A DNA stretch of 64,000 nt from Spirodela intermedia. Taxonomy: Eukaryota > Streptophyta > Magnoliopsida > Alismatales > Araceae. The translations under genes and the position numbers were made by a program. The DNA lies in NCBI GenBank assembly GCA_902729315.2, contig LR746264.1, positions 870,501-934,500 of the forward strand, written 5' to 3'. Position 1 is the stretch's first letter. The number at the start of each line of letters is the position of its first letter. A model generated the notes under the pieces. It did not search any database. It was not told where the DNA came from and saw nothing but the letters and a program-made list of their open reading frames with translations. Of the stretch, positions 37,244 through 49,700 are shown one piece after another.

Positions 37244-37483
37244 ATGGTTCAAGAGATTCCTCAGATCCGTTCCCAACTCTCTTATTTAGATTCTGACAGC
37301 ATAATTTCTCAGGACATCTTGGACGATCTCAAAAAGATTGTGAGAGGAAGCTCAGTAGGACCTTCCCGGAACTTCTCTAGGATTCTGTTGCTAACATTAA
37401 TACGTAAAGCCCTGTTTTCGGATGAAATAATCAGCATTTGGCAAATAGTTGATCCCGTAAATTACGTGATATTAAGATGGTGA
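37244..37483 (+). CDS. Unexplained 79-residue open frame
   Basis: ATG-to-stop frame with balanced amino-acid composition, unlike the simple-repeat frames elsewhere: it starts MVQEIPQIRSQLSYLDSDSI and has DDLKKIVRG and LLLTLIRKALF. I recognise no domain. It could be a fragment of a decayed gene or transposon protein, or chance. No introns or clear promoter are seen. Confidence 0.2.
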   Translation: MVQEIPQIRSQLSYLDSDSIISQDILDDLKKIVRGSSVGPSRNFSRILLLTLIRKALFSDEIISIWQIVDPVNYVILRW

Positions 37484-37607
37484 ATGGTCCATGCCAGCTC
37501 CAAGCCCTTGCCGAAGTTCAGCCCAAAATTTTAGGTCTTCTTATAAGGCTCAAGAAATCTCAAACAACACTCTGGTCCGAACGCAAATGAATCCCGGAAC
37601 CAACCCT

Positions 37608-37611
<4 letters not shown>

Positions 37612-37676
<65 letters not shown>
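37612..37676. repeat. (GA)n microsatellite
   Basis: Pure GA run of about 64 bases, roughly 430 bases before the second small membrane protein gene. Confidence 0.95.
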
Positions 37677-37679
<3 letters not shown>

Positions 37680-37958
37680 AACAAAAAAAACGGGCTCCAA
37701 TTCAGAAACGGGCCTGGCTCCGGGCTTACTAGGCTCATTGTGACGCCAATTTTATTGAGAGAAGTTCGAGTTCATAATTACATATAATTGATATTGTTTT
37801 TTTGGTAAGCTATTAGACGTGGAGCGCATTTTTACTGAGTTATTGTGATTCTTCGATAAGATGATTTCTCTGTATGATGAGCGTGGTCCTCTCCGTGTCT
37901 TCGACGTGCTTCATATGATGAGCATGGTCCGCCGTGGCGGAAGTGACTTACCAAACCT

Positions 37959-37967
37959 CTATTTATA
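37959..37967 (+). promoter_or_regulatory. Candidate TATA box, CTATTTATA
   Basis: Same CTATTTATA as before the paralogue at 34535, here about 136 bases before the ATG at 38103. Confidence 0.5.
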
Positions 37968-38102
37968 CAAGAGAGATAGAATTACCCCCGGAAGAAGATA
38001 CACAGAGGAAGGGGTGTATATATAGAGTAGGAGAGAGGCATAGATACAGAGATTGCTAGCTAGCGAGAGAGAGAGAGAGAGAGAGAGAGAGTGAGAGAGA
38101 GG

Positions 38103-38546
38103 ATGGAAAGAAGTCTTGGAGCACGAGGGATGGACTTCGCCGGAGGGAGGCTGGGGCATCTGCTGCACATCTTCGGTGCGGTGGGGGGTGTCCAGCCGGA
38201 GGCCTCCACCGTGGTGGCGGCGGCGGCGGCGGCGGCTCCGCATCCAACCGATCACGATTGGATCCTGCCCTTCTCAGTCGTCATCGTGCTTCTGGCTTGC
38301 ATTCTCTCCTTCACCGTCCTCCGTTGTCGCCAGTGCAAGTCGGACCCCGCTGGTGGCGACGGGCTCGCAATGGACAATGAGTGCCTCATCGCCAGCGTCA
38401 TGCTGGTCCTCCTTGTGGTCGCCTTTCTCGGCTCCTTCTACTACTACTACTGCTTCCAAGGCGGGTGTTTCAGTCGCGCCAGCCCCGTGTCGACGGCGGC
38501 GGCGCCACCAGCAGGAAGGAAGTTCATGATGACGATGACGACGTAA
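38103..38546 (+). CDS. Unrecognised small two-membrane-segment protein, paralogue of 34535-34942
   Basis: 147 residues, intronless. The ATG at 38103 follows a GA run of about 35 bases, mirroring the paralogue. Order of parts: a Gly-rich N-terminus, an Ala run (39-45), HDWILPFSVV (51-60), membrane segment about 54-74, a Cys-rich basic loop RCRQCKSD (74-81), DNECL (91-95), membrane segment about 95-115, YYYYCFQGGCF (113-123) and a polar tail with basic residues. Identity with the neighbour is concentrated in the DW motif, the ECL motif and the aromatic/Cys motif. Family and function are unknown to me. Six Cys residues spread over both loops could bind metal or be acylated; that is speculation. 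Confidence 0.75.
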   Translation: MERSLGARGMDFAGGRLGHLLHIFGAVGGVQPEASTVVAAAAAAAPHPTDHDWILPFSVVIVLLACILSFTVLRCRQCKSDPAGGDGLAMDNECLIASVMLVLLVVAFLGSFYYYYCFQGGCFSRASPVSTAAAPPAGRKFMMTMTT

Positions 38547-39089
38547 ACCATCTGTGTGTACATTATTTCGCAGCATGGAGCGGCCTCTTCAAGCAGAAGT
38601 ATACGCGATAGTTAATTAAATCAATAATCACAGGATATGAGGAAAATAATATGCTTAGAACCAGTCCTTTTCTTTACCTTAAGCCTTCTGAGGCTTCTTG
38701 GGATATGTAAACCTTGCATTTTGCCTTGTTGAGACTTGTAACTGGCACAGCTTCTACAAGTAAATTTTGTTTAGGTTACTATGTTGAACGCACATAATTG
38801 AGGGAGAGAGAAAGAGAGAGAGGGAGAGAGAGAGAGATGTGACAAGAAAAGCCGTTTTTTGGGGTCTAGACAGGGGCACATAGATCCGAGCTTATCTCAA
38901 TGTTTTAGATGCTTACATTTTTTTTAGCTACAATCAAAATGACATAATAACTAACCGGTTTTATAATGATAGCTACGTGGTTGCAATTGATCTATTTCTT
39001 CTTCGTCCCGGATGGCATTGTCTCTCCTCCAATGAGAGCTTCAAACACTCACTGTGGAATGATCATGTCGTAAACGTGTTTTGACTGAA
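38547..39089. other. 3' flank and AT-rich spacer
   Basis: 3' UTR of the preceding gene, then a GA-rich run near 38801-38838. No coding signal. Confidence 0.6.
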
Positions 39090-39560
39090 AGTCAAGTTAT
39101 TGACAGAGAGCAAGAAGAAGGTTCGTATGAACATGCTGTAAAGAACCTTCTATTCCACCTACGAAGAACATGAGGAGAGAGAGAGCCCTGCGGAAGGAGG
39201 GGGCGGGGGGGGGGGGGGGCAAAGCGTTGAGTACGACTATCCTCGACGTAGATCAGATCTCCGCCGTCGAGGTTCCAAGTGATCTTCTTCTCTGAAAGGC
39301 GATCTCCAGCGGATTCTCGGCGGAGAAGCTCGTTTGTCCTCTCCTGCGATGGATCTGACGCCGACGGCGCCGGCACTGCCCGGTGGCCTTCTGATCCCTG
39401 GCCTCATGGAGGCGCAGTTAGCCCTCCTCTTCCCAGTTGGAATCATGCACCTCTTCTTCTGCTGAGGCTGCTCCGGGATGAAGACAGCGGTCGTGGAAGC
39501 CCTTTCCACAGCTCCATAATGATGACGGCAAGATCTCATATCGGTGATCTGAATTCGTAA
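39090..39560. other. Isolated GC-rich island with overlapping short frames
   Basis: A GC-rich block between AT-rich flanks, with a G run of about 18 near 39203. Open frames exist on both strands: minus 39237-39539 (100 residues), minus 39092-39376 (94 residues), and plus from the ATG at 39350 (38 residues, hydrophobic end). None matches a family I know. It may be a small gene, a gene remnant or a regulatory element; strand and frame cannot be decided. Confidence 0.25.
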
Positions 39561-42500
39561 TATGGTACTAACGCAGATCGACCTAGCTTTTCACTCTACG
39601 ATACAAATGCATTTAGCCCATGCAACTCCCCAAATGAATTAATAATACATATACTTTAGCAAATTATCAATGTTTTTAAAAAATTTGAGAAGCATCACTG
39701 TTGAAACTGGTTTTACCAGCTTAGTATCATTTAAAAAAGAAATGACGAAATTTTAAATTCATAAAAATAGTTGTGTAGTAGTCAACTACTAAGGGCTAGG
39801 TCAATTGGGACCTCTTATAATGTTAACGTATTTGTAAAAAAATGACAGTTCAATTAAAAAATTATTTTCTCAATTGAATTATTTTCTGTAAAAATTAGTA
39901 ACGTTTGAAAATATTTGATATATTGCTCATTTGATGGGTCAACAATTGATGACTTTCTCAATGGTCACTATAAGCAACAAATCATCTTCAAGCTTTGCTA
40001 TATGGCCACTTGTATTTTACTATTAATTACATTTACCTCATCTTCTATTCATGTGTTGCACATAAAATATCTACATGATTGAAAGACGCTGCAATCTATT
40101 AGGAGCATCAATGGGTAAGGAAAGGTTAGGAGAATGATAAACTTGGTTCAAGCATATATATTTCAACAAAAAACCAAAGTCAATGCCTAGTGAAAAGCTG
40201 AAAGAAAGGCATTGTCATCTTCCTAACTTTTCTGTCTCAAGTGGGCAACTATAGAGATTGAGGGGTGAGTTGGATTTTTTGCAAGGGATTAGTCTAACTA
40301 ATTTTTATATGAACTTGTTTGGTGATAATTAATTTTTTAGTGAAAACATTGGAGTTTCATGTATAACAATTTTTTGTTCGTAGACTTTAACTTAGATAAG
40401 GAAATTTATTCTTTTGTGATTAAATACAGCTCATAATATGATTCTTACTTATCACATTATGCCCCTAAAAAGATTTCAAGAATGTACATTAATAGTATAA
40501 TATTATAAATTTAATATCAATTTTAATTCTTCAAAATTCTACTTTGTTCCATCATGTTTATCAGCAAAATTAATTTCCAATAAATATATGCATGCCTATG
40601 TTTGTTACAGAAGGTTAGGTCTAAAGTTCTTAAAAATAATCAGATGTCAATTTCACAACATATGGAGTGTGAATAGCATAATATAGTGACTTTAGATAAC
40701 ATTGCAATACATCCAAACAAATAAGTCAATATATCATGAATATTGTGTGAATACAAATCAAATAATACATGAGTGTAGGTAATGTAATTTATTAGTGATT
40801 ACTGCATTTGAATGGATATTGAAGGACACGCACATGACTAATGTAGTCTAGTAGAGGATTAAACCTTTTCAGTTAGAGGATTAAAAAACCAGTGGTTTGA
40901 TTTTACATTGTGTGTAGTGGATAGAAACAAACTTTATTAATTGGTGTAGACCACTAATAATAGAATTGGAATAAATAATTTAATTGAAATAATTATATTA
41001 ATTTTTCTAATTCATTATGGTCCACACACAAATTTTTGAGTGGTTCATCCTCAAACCTACCTCCAATTTCCTAGGAACCACACTCAGATTTTCAGTAATC
41101 TTCCTTGAAGATTACAAGTTGGAACTCATGGCACTTAGAACCAAATAGCTTATAGAACTATCAATCACTTCAATATTCACAAATTAGAAACTAGATTGTT
41201 TTTGAGGTAATTGCTCTACTATCGGCTTTATTATCTTGTGACATCACTCCACCAACTTTATTAGTTCTGGCGCACCAAAAAATAATCACTACATTGTCAA
41301 GACTCTATTGTCCTTTAAATTATCACTCACTCTAGTGCTTACAAAACTAGCAACCTAATTGCTTTTGAGGTAATCACTCCACCATTAACTTTACTATTTA
41401 TGGCCTACCAAATAGTAGGTGATGTCACTCCACTAGCTTCACTACTTTAATGAACTAAGAAGCAATCACAACATTGTCAATCCCTCATCACCTTTACTCG
41501 CTCCAGCCCACCTAATAGCTGCCAAGTATTGATTGTATTTACTATCTTCAACCCATCAAACATTTATCACTGTACTATTAGGCCTCCAACTTTAATAGAT
41601 CCAGCTAACCTAATAGTTCAAGGTACTAATGAACTTGAGTACTTATGTTCAAGCCCATGACATAACTAATTAGCATCTACTAAGCTAGAAGGATTACCAT
41701 AATTCTATTGGCTTTGGGAGTGCTAATAATTTGGATCATGAAAAAATGGGTAGAAGAGTAAAAATCTAATTTTATATTACCAAATTATTTCTAGATACTA
41801 TAATAATATTGGAAAAATATTTCTCTAACCCTTTGACATTATTTATATTTTTTGATAATAACAAGCATCAACTTGAGGAAAAGTCACTTAGGGGAAAAAT
41901 GATAATTTCATAGTAATAAAATTATTTGAATATCTTCATAACCATTGAACATTGCTGATTGTTAAAAGTACATTAGTTGTGTAAACATTTTTCGTAGAGA
42001 AAAATAAGCATCAATAGAGGAAATATACTCAAGAATAAAATGGCAAGTTATCATAAAATTTCTAATTATCTCTAGAACACTTGAAATTGCTTTAGAGTAA
42101 AAAATGTTTACAGATGAAATATATAATTTATATTTTTTAGAGCTACTTTCAGGTGATATTGTGTTTTTTCATAATGGAATAGAGTGAACAGAAAGGAGAG
42201 AGAAAACATAATATTATTATACGCTTAAATTTTAATTATTTTTTATAGATCCTATAAATTGAACTATAGAAAAATATTCAACTATTTATATTTTATATTT
42301 CATTTTTTATCTATTCTTGGAAGTGAGTCTACCCAAGGGTAGACTTGGAGGAGATAGAAACAAAAATGAATATCACTACAAGAAAAGATGGGGAAAAGAC
42401 AAAAAAAACTAATATCTAAAACTAGACATTACGAACTCACCCTAGACATTGGGAGAACTGGTCATTTTATACGATTTTTTTTAACTATTAGAAATAAAAA

Positions 42501-45500
42501 AATCAAGAGAAACTAGATAATGTATAATAAATGCCCTCCCCAAATCGACGGTTGCTTAAAAAAATATTCAAGGATAGAAAAACATTTTAATCTCATCATG
42601 TCTCTTCATTAAGAAAAACATTTGATCAAGAAAAAAATGCTCAAGTCAATGTCTCATAGTTTAGCATTTATGTCTCTTCTAGACAAGCTGCTTTCATAAC
42701 TTTGGTCCAAAGAATTCACACTAGGTAAACTTTGCAATAAATTTGTGAGAGTGTTCACCCATTCTCAATTTTTAATTGAGTATTTATGATACTAGTGCTG
42801 ATCAAAATTCATAAACTAAAAAATATTAGTTAGGTGTTAATTTGGTTGGACTCTTATAGATGTAAATCTAAAAGAGTGTTTTTAGAGAACATTTGAGTAG
42901 GTTGAAGCTGTGAAATCTGATGAAGGCAAGTTACATTATTAGTGTCTAGTCTTTGCACTACTTTGATTAAGTAGAATTTAATAAATAATTTGATATAAAG
43001 TAGAGTAGGACAAATTGATAAAACCACTACAAATGATGGGTTCTATAATTTGAATAAAAATAAGAAATCCTAGCTTTTTATGAAAAGTATTAATTCACAA
43101 TCCCTCTTAGTTCCTCTCTTAGGCTCTTCAAAAAAGAGTCAACTAAACTTCCTAATAATCTTAATATCATCCTTTTATTATTTTGATACAATTAAAAGAT
43201 GTGTTATTTAGTTGTTTAGCTGGCTAAAACCTCTCATTGATTGATTTGGCTGATCTAGATCTTGGAGAGGACCTTCCTCTTGAATGTCTTGAGTGACAAT
43301 TACATTTCTTCTCTTGTTGGGCATTCAGTTCTTGCATGGTCTTGTGTGGACAGTTTGAAGGGTGTATGAGGATGGTGTGGCCCTCACACTCCTTTTCCTT
43401 AGATGTGGGGCAAAGCCCCTTTATTATACAATGAAATTTGAGACATACTCAAACCTTTATCTACCATCATCATGATGATCAAGTTAGTCATACAATCATT
43501 GATAAAGACATTCTGAATTTAAGATTAGAATCAACATTCAAACTATTGTATTATACATAGGGAAGTATGTTTTTTAATGGTAACCAATTAAACATTCTAA
43601 TGGAACATTCTATTTATTCACTAAAGTTTTTATGATTAAAATATTAAATGTGTGATCACTAAAAATTAATATCATAATAAATATTCTAATTACAAAAAAT
43701 TATTAGAGGATCCAAACATTTAATACAAAATTAGAGAAAACATTCTAAATTTGATATTAGAATCAATTAAAGTAGAAATTCTGAATTTTGATGATTAAAA
43801 CTTTAATCCATATAGTGAATTAACTCTATAAATGTGATGATTGAAGTCTTTATCTTATGATGAATAAAATATTAAAAGAGCATTTAGTTGAGGTCAATTA
43901 AGCTTTTAAATCTTGTCATTAGAAAAGCCAAGATTATAAAAAATGATGCTAGGGATACATGGAGAATGATCTAGTCAGCACTTTAGTGTGTACACACCAT
44001 TGTTCTATTTTTCCTCTTATAAGAGGGGATAACCATTTTCTCTTAGGGTGTGGTATATAAGACAATTCTCCTTCTGGAAGGGAAAACAAATGGTTGTGAG
44101 ATAGTGAATGTAGGATCATTCTCCAAACCATGATAAATCCTCTTTTTCCACTCTATCCTCTTCATATCTCAAGTTTGCATTTCTATTGTGCTAGGAGATG
44201 CTCATCTCCTGATTGGTTTAACTATGTAAGTGATTATAGATACCTCACTATACTTTCCAACCATAAAATCTAATTGTATACAAAGTGTGTGTGCACATGT
44301 ACATAGTATACAATTGTAGATCAATAATATAACATAATAGTAAAGATAGTTTGTGAGTGTATCTCACATGGTATAGGTGATAAATAATAATTTATCAATG
44401 AGCAACATATTATATAAAAAAAATTAGGGTATCATATCGCGAACACAAACACCATCATAAATCTATGACAATAAATCTATAAATGGCATTTATACAAAAT
44501 ATCTTGAACACAAATAATATTGTATGTGGATTATAATAACATAGTAGACAAATAATTCAAATATTGATGAAACCATTACACCACATCATCTCCCATCATC
44601 AAAGAAATGATTTATGCCATCAACACACCAATCACAAAGTAAGCAACTTTCATTCCATTCTTAGTTTTTAAGGGTGATTAAATGTTATCATAAAAAAAGA
44701 AGATAATAATTATATAATAGAAGAAAGACGCTTTTTTGGTATATTTTTGTCAGCATCAATTCTTTGTTAACCCAAAGTTGATGTGTTTGTAAGGAGAAAT
44801 GTGTAGCCACATAGTGAATTTTTGAGAAAGATGTGGCAAGAAGAATCACAATGCAGCTTCTCTTGATCTGGCACCTTTGTAAGATCTGAATATGGCATAA
44901 AAATTGAAATGGCTGAATCTATACATCTCAGGTTCATACTTGTGAAGAACCAACTAACATGGCTTATTAGTTATGTCACTCATTAGAAACCCTAATGACA
45001 TAGAAAAATTTGTCCACTTTGCAGCAAGTTAAACTAAGATTTGAGTCTTTCATAAATTTATTATTGGCATATGAAAGCTAGTTTTTATACATATATATGG
45101 TTATATTGATCCCCCAATAATGTAATTTTTTATTTTTCCCATTTATTAAAATTTAAATGAATATAGATTTTACAAAGAAATAGTCAATATGCCATTATCA
45201 TGGGCTGACACTATACCGAAAGAAATTGTAAGCTTCCTGAGGAGTTCCCATTGGTCATCATTGAGCTTCAATTAGCTGCACGAAGCCAAGGAAACTATCT
45301 AAGAAAAGAAATAGATCAAGAGATTCGTCTCTAGGCTTTCAAGATAGACTTCATTTAGCCTCATGCTAAAGCATGCTTAAATTGAACGTAATTATATCTC
45401 CATACGTGATTTGTAAAGTAGAACTTGCGTGTCTTAGTTATAAAGTATCAACTATAGCTTTAGCTATCTACCGGGTAGCGATTAGGAGGTTAGGTTCACC

Positions 45501-45508
45501 TACTGCTT
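39561..45508. other. Gene-poor AT-rich region
   Basis: Nearly 6 kb without a supportable gene. It contains two diverged direct copies of a roughly 160-bp segment (about 41180-41500) and short recurring phrases such as AACATTCTAA with TAGAATCAA near 43500-43800. Composition and decay suggest old transposon sequence, though no terminal repeats or transposase/polymerase frames are recognisable. Confidence 0.5.
41180..41500 (+). repeat. Two diverged direct repeats of about 160 bp
   Basis: Both copies contain a TTTTGAGGTAAT block, a CACTCCACCA-like block, an ACTTTA block and a CACATTGTCAA-type block in the same order, near 41200-41300 and 41370-41485. They are too diverged to align fully by eye. 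Confidence 0.5.
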
Positions 45509-45607
45509 CTCTCTCTCTCTATCTTTCTCTCTCTCTTCTCTCTCTTCTCTCTCTTTTCTCTCTCTCTTCTTTCTCTCTCTCCTCTCTCTCTTCTCTCTAT
45601 CTCTCTA

Positions 45608-45641
<34 letters not shown>

Positions 45642-45703
45642 CCTTCTCTCTTCTCTCTCTCTCTCTTCTTTCTCTCTCTCCTCTCTCTTCTCTCTATCTC
45701 TCT
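45509..45703. repeat. Long CT-rich microsatellite
   Basis: About 195 bases of CT dinucleotides with regular TT and TAT interruptions; a 90-base segment appears nearly duplicated within it. Ser/Leu or Arg/Glu frames across it are artefacts. Confidence 0.95.
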
Positions 45704-46785
45704 AACGTTGTATCTGGGTTGGGCCATTCCCCTCACCCAGGAACACGAACTACTAACTGGTCTGCCTGTCTGTCTGTCAGTCTGTCTCTCTCCTCTGTTC
45801 CCTTTGGTCCGCCAGGTGCTCGGGACAGGGGGACAGACACAGCTGGGCAGAGGGAAGGAAAAGCGGACGGGGAGTCGGTGAAAAGGAATGAGAAACAGGA
45901 AAATGTGAATGCTTTTGTCGTCTCTTGAAAGAGAGAGAGAGAGAGACGTTGGGTTAAAGTCGTATTCTTTGCCGCCTTCCTCCGAGCTCATTGGAGAGTT
46001 TAATTTAATACAGATATCCACAAATTATGCAAATTTTAAATTAACCTAAAATAAAATTATTTTCGCAAATACTCAAAATCGGTCGCTATCCATGAATTTT
46101 ATTTATTTACATGTGGATATATCCACTACCCCCGCCTCTCATACTATATTAGCAATTTAAAATCGTTGAAATTTAATAATTTCAAAGTATCAGAATTACC
46201 CTGCAAGCGTTATCATTTTTTCAGGTGTAAATCCAAATTTCGTCACCTATGTAGGAGTGTCGGCACCATAGCATTGACCGAAGTGACAAGAAAACGGAGG
46301 TGGTACAGGCTGTTGGTCAAAGAGTCTTAAAGACTACATTCACTATTATTCATTTTAAAAGGTTAAATTGTCATTATACGGTTTAGTTAGGACCTAAGAT
46401 TAAAAGCGTCTGAGTAACTCGAAAATCTGTCGTCATCGTCTCCGGTTTTTCTCCAACGTCACTTCCTGCTCTCCTTCTCTTCTTCCTCGGTTCTTCATTC
46501 GATCTCATGGGGGGCCGCTGACTCCATAGCCGGGTCCTGAGGACGCCTCCCTTTCTGTGAGATGACGGGGACCAGGGCTCGCCTTCCTCGAGCTTCTCTC
46601 GTTGGGGATGTGCGATTCCTCCTCTCCGGCGGCGGCGCTCCCTAGCGGGGGAGGGAGAGGAGGAAGAAGAGGGTGGGGGTGGGGGTCCCTCACTTAGCTT
46701 TCAGTGCCGGGTGCCTCTCGATTAGGGTTTTCTATCTTCCCCTTCCTCCCCCTTCAAGTTTTTCTAGGGTTCTGGGGTATCTGCG
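45704..46785. other. Promoter and leader region of the SnRK1 beta gene
   Basis: Includes a TCTG repeat near 45765-45785, an AT-rich middle and a CT-rich part at 46440-46500. ATTAGGGTTTT near 46720 resembles a telobox found in leaders of many plant housekeeping genes. Confidence 0.5.
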
Positions 46786-49700
46786 ATGGGTAATGTTAGC
46801 AGCGTGAGAGGGGGCGGCGATGGCGGGCTCTCTGGTGAGGAAGAGGCGGTGGAGTTCCAGGAGCCGATGGGCCAGAGCCCTCCGCCGAGCCCTGGAGGGT
46901 CGGTGCTCTCTCCCTTGCTCTTCGCTCCTCAGGTTCTTACTTCCTCCTATCTCAGCTTCTTCTTCTTCTTCTTCTTCTCCATCTAGCTTGGGTGCTCTGG
47001 CCGTGAGCTACGCTTGAACTTTGATCTCTGCTGGTCTGTCCATCTTTTTCTTTTCTTTTTTTATGATAAAGGGTTCTTTTAAGCTCTTGCTTTCTTCTGT
47101 TTTGTGGGTAATTTCTGGTTTAATTGAGAATGCTCGATTATCCCGCTTACCCAAGTGCAGGGTGTTTTCATTTGGGCGAAATCTAGATCTTCATGTGAAG
47201 CAATTCTTAGCTGTTTTGGGGACACTTTTTAACAATAGTGGTGTCTAAAATATTTGAGAAATAGGTTTATTTTTATTTTCCTGTGTCATTTGATGCCGGC
47301 ATTCAATTTTGAGCTATAAGAAAATGTATAATTAATTTTTTTGGGTGAGTGAAGAAAGTGATTTCTTTAATGAAATTTGAAAGTTGTTTATGAAAGCCTT
47401 TCCTTAACTTTTCTGGAAAAAAAATGTAAATACTTTTTGTATTTATATAAGTATAATGTTAAATTTCTATTTTCATTGTCTGATGCAACCTCAGGCTTAG
47501 ATTCAATCCTAACATGCGCTGTTTCGATTGCATATTTTATTCCCAATAATTATTTCTGTGGCGTGAATAAGAACTCTGCAGTTATTTCAAAGACGTTCGA
47601 ATAAATAATTTATTTTTTTGAATTCTCTATTTTGAATAAGACACTATTGAATGATTTTTTTTTCTTTACTAATACCTGAATGCCGTTCATTTCCTGAAGA
47701 CTTTGAAGTTATTGCATTCTGAAAGAAGAATTCCTTTGTTTCTCTTCTTGTGTTTGAATTTTTGTATCTTGCTATCTGAAATACTTCCAAAAGTAGGGTG
47801 CAATTGTTGTATGCTTAGAAAATAAAAACTGGATAGTGAACTTTTTTATGAATGTCATGCCAAATACTTTGCCGAGGCATGTTGAAAATTGCAAGAACAT
47901 AGTCAGAACTGAGATGGTGATCAGATGTCATATTTCCTTTTAGGATCCAGCAATGCTACTTGATACAGAGTAAATTTGTATTAAATCCATCCTTTTTTAA
48001 AAAAAAAAAGACGTTTCCGACGGATTTAAGGTTGGTGATTGGGTCAATTTGGATTGTGATTATGTTACCCTGCCAAATTTGAGGATCCTATAAGTAAGAA
48101 TGTTACCATAATTGGCATGGGTCAATCCCAACCTCTTCAATTGTAGAGTCTTTGGCTCTATCTTGGGGAGAAAATATTTGATTGGTTAATGGTTGAGAGA
48201 TAAAGAGGGGATTCTTATCATTATCCTACTTTATTTGAACCATAAATCGACCGCCTCCTTTTGTTTGACTCTTCTTCATAGGCTGACGTTCTGAGTCCAT
48301 TGAATACAATTTATCAGGTGCCCATGGTGCCATTGCCAAGATACGGTGAGATCCAGCCCCCCAATCAGGAGCCCATGCATTGGTCAACTGAGCAAGAAGA
48401 TATGCTTAGTGGTCAAGCTATCCCTACAATAATCAGTTGGAGCTCTGGTGGCTATGAAGTGGCTGTGGAAGGTTCTTGGGACGATTGGCAGACTCGGTAA
48501 GGAGGAGGAGGAGGAGGAGGAGGAGGAGTTGCTGTTGCATACTACTATTATTGCCATTGTTCTTATTATTATCACTGCCATTTGTATGCATTCGTTTACC
48601 ATTTATGGCGAAGCCCGCCATTAATTGCAGGGAGCCCTTGCAAAGATCAGACAAAGACTTCACTATCATGAAGGTTCTTCCTTCTGGTGTATACCACTAC
48701 AAGTTCATTGTTGATGGAGAACGGAGGTGCTCCCCAGAGGTGCCATGGGTGCGTGATGAAATGGGGAATGAATGCAACGTATTGGATCTTCTGGTAAGTG
48801 ATTTTTTCTGTTCTTAGAGGGACACATCTAGTTTTTTCTCTGTTTATTTTTCAATTTCCACTGAAATTATTCTATATGAGCTTTGGAGATACGATGCTGA
48901 GTGACTTTAAGATAAGCAATGGAGACTGAAAAGGTAGGGGGAAGCGGCAAACTATCTAGAAAGAAGAGCAGTATCGGGGTAAAAATATTTTAGCTAATCA
49001 GTTCGTGGAGTAGTTTCCATTTATCACCCAAGTGTTATAAAGCCCTACCCTGCTGAATATCATCTGATCTCTCTAACAATGATGATGGTGGTGGTGATGA
49101 TGATGAAATGGGTGAATCAAAAAGTTATATTGCATTGTATTGTTTCTCTTTCATGCCTGATCAATGATAAGCCTTTTGGTTTCACTAGTTTTCTTTTTCC
49201 ACAGCTTTTCTGCGAAATGGCTCCTTTTTTTCCTTCGTTCATCTTCTCTAGGAACCATATATTGTTGGCCATATTCTGCTAAAAGATCGGTTCTTTGACA
49301 ATGATTCAGTGTTGATTCAAATAACTTGAAATCTTTTTGTGCCATATGCCTTAGTTAATCATTCTCTTTTTCAATAGACCAAGGGAAAAGGAAGTTCTAG
49401 GGTTTCGAACCTGTGAAGATTTTGAAATGTCACATCTTTAAGATAAGTTGGGAGCTGTTATCAATGAACTTACTAATTATTATATCTTGTTTGTCAGTAC
49501 TTCTTGCTTCCTGATAATTTTGTCACGTTGCTCGAGCTTCAGTGTTAACCATTTCTGTTTCAGATCACGGCATGCTTAGTAGTTCTCCACATGGTTTTCA
49601 CTATTTCTGGTTTTTTTTGTCTTGGTTGATTGTTTGAGGTGGGTGAATCGAAAAAGTTTCTCATTAGTCCAAGGACAAACTCTTCCCTAGATGATTAGCT

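Larger units (their letters stand above)
34943..37951. other. AT-rich spacer between the two small membrane protein genes
   Basis: Contains the 3' flank of the first gene, a three-copy 52-bp tandem repeat (36205-36359), a CT run (36998-37032), an unexplained 79-residue open frame (37244-37483) and a GA run (37612-37676). Confidence 0.6.
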
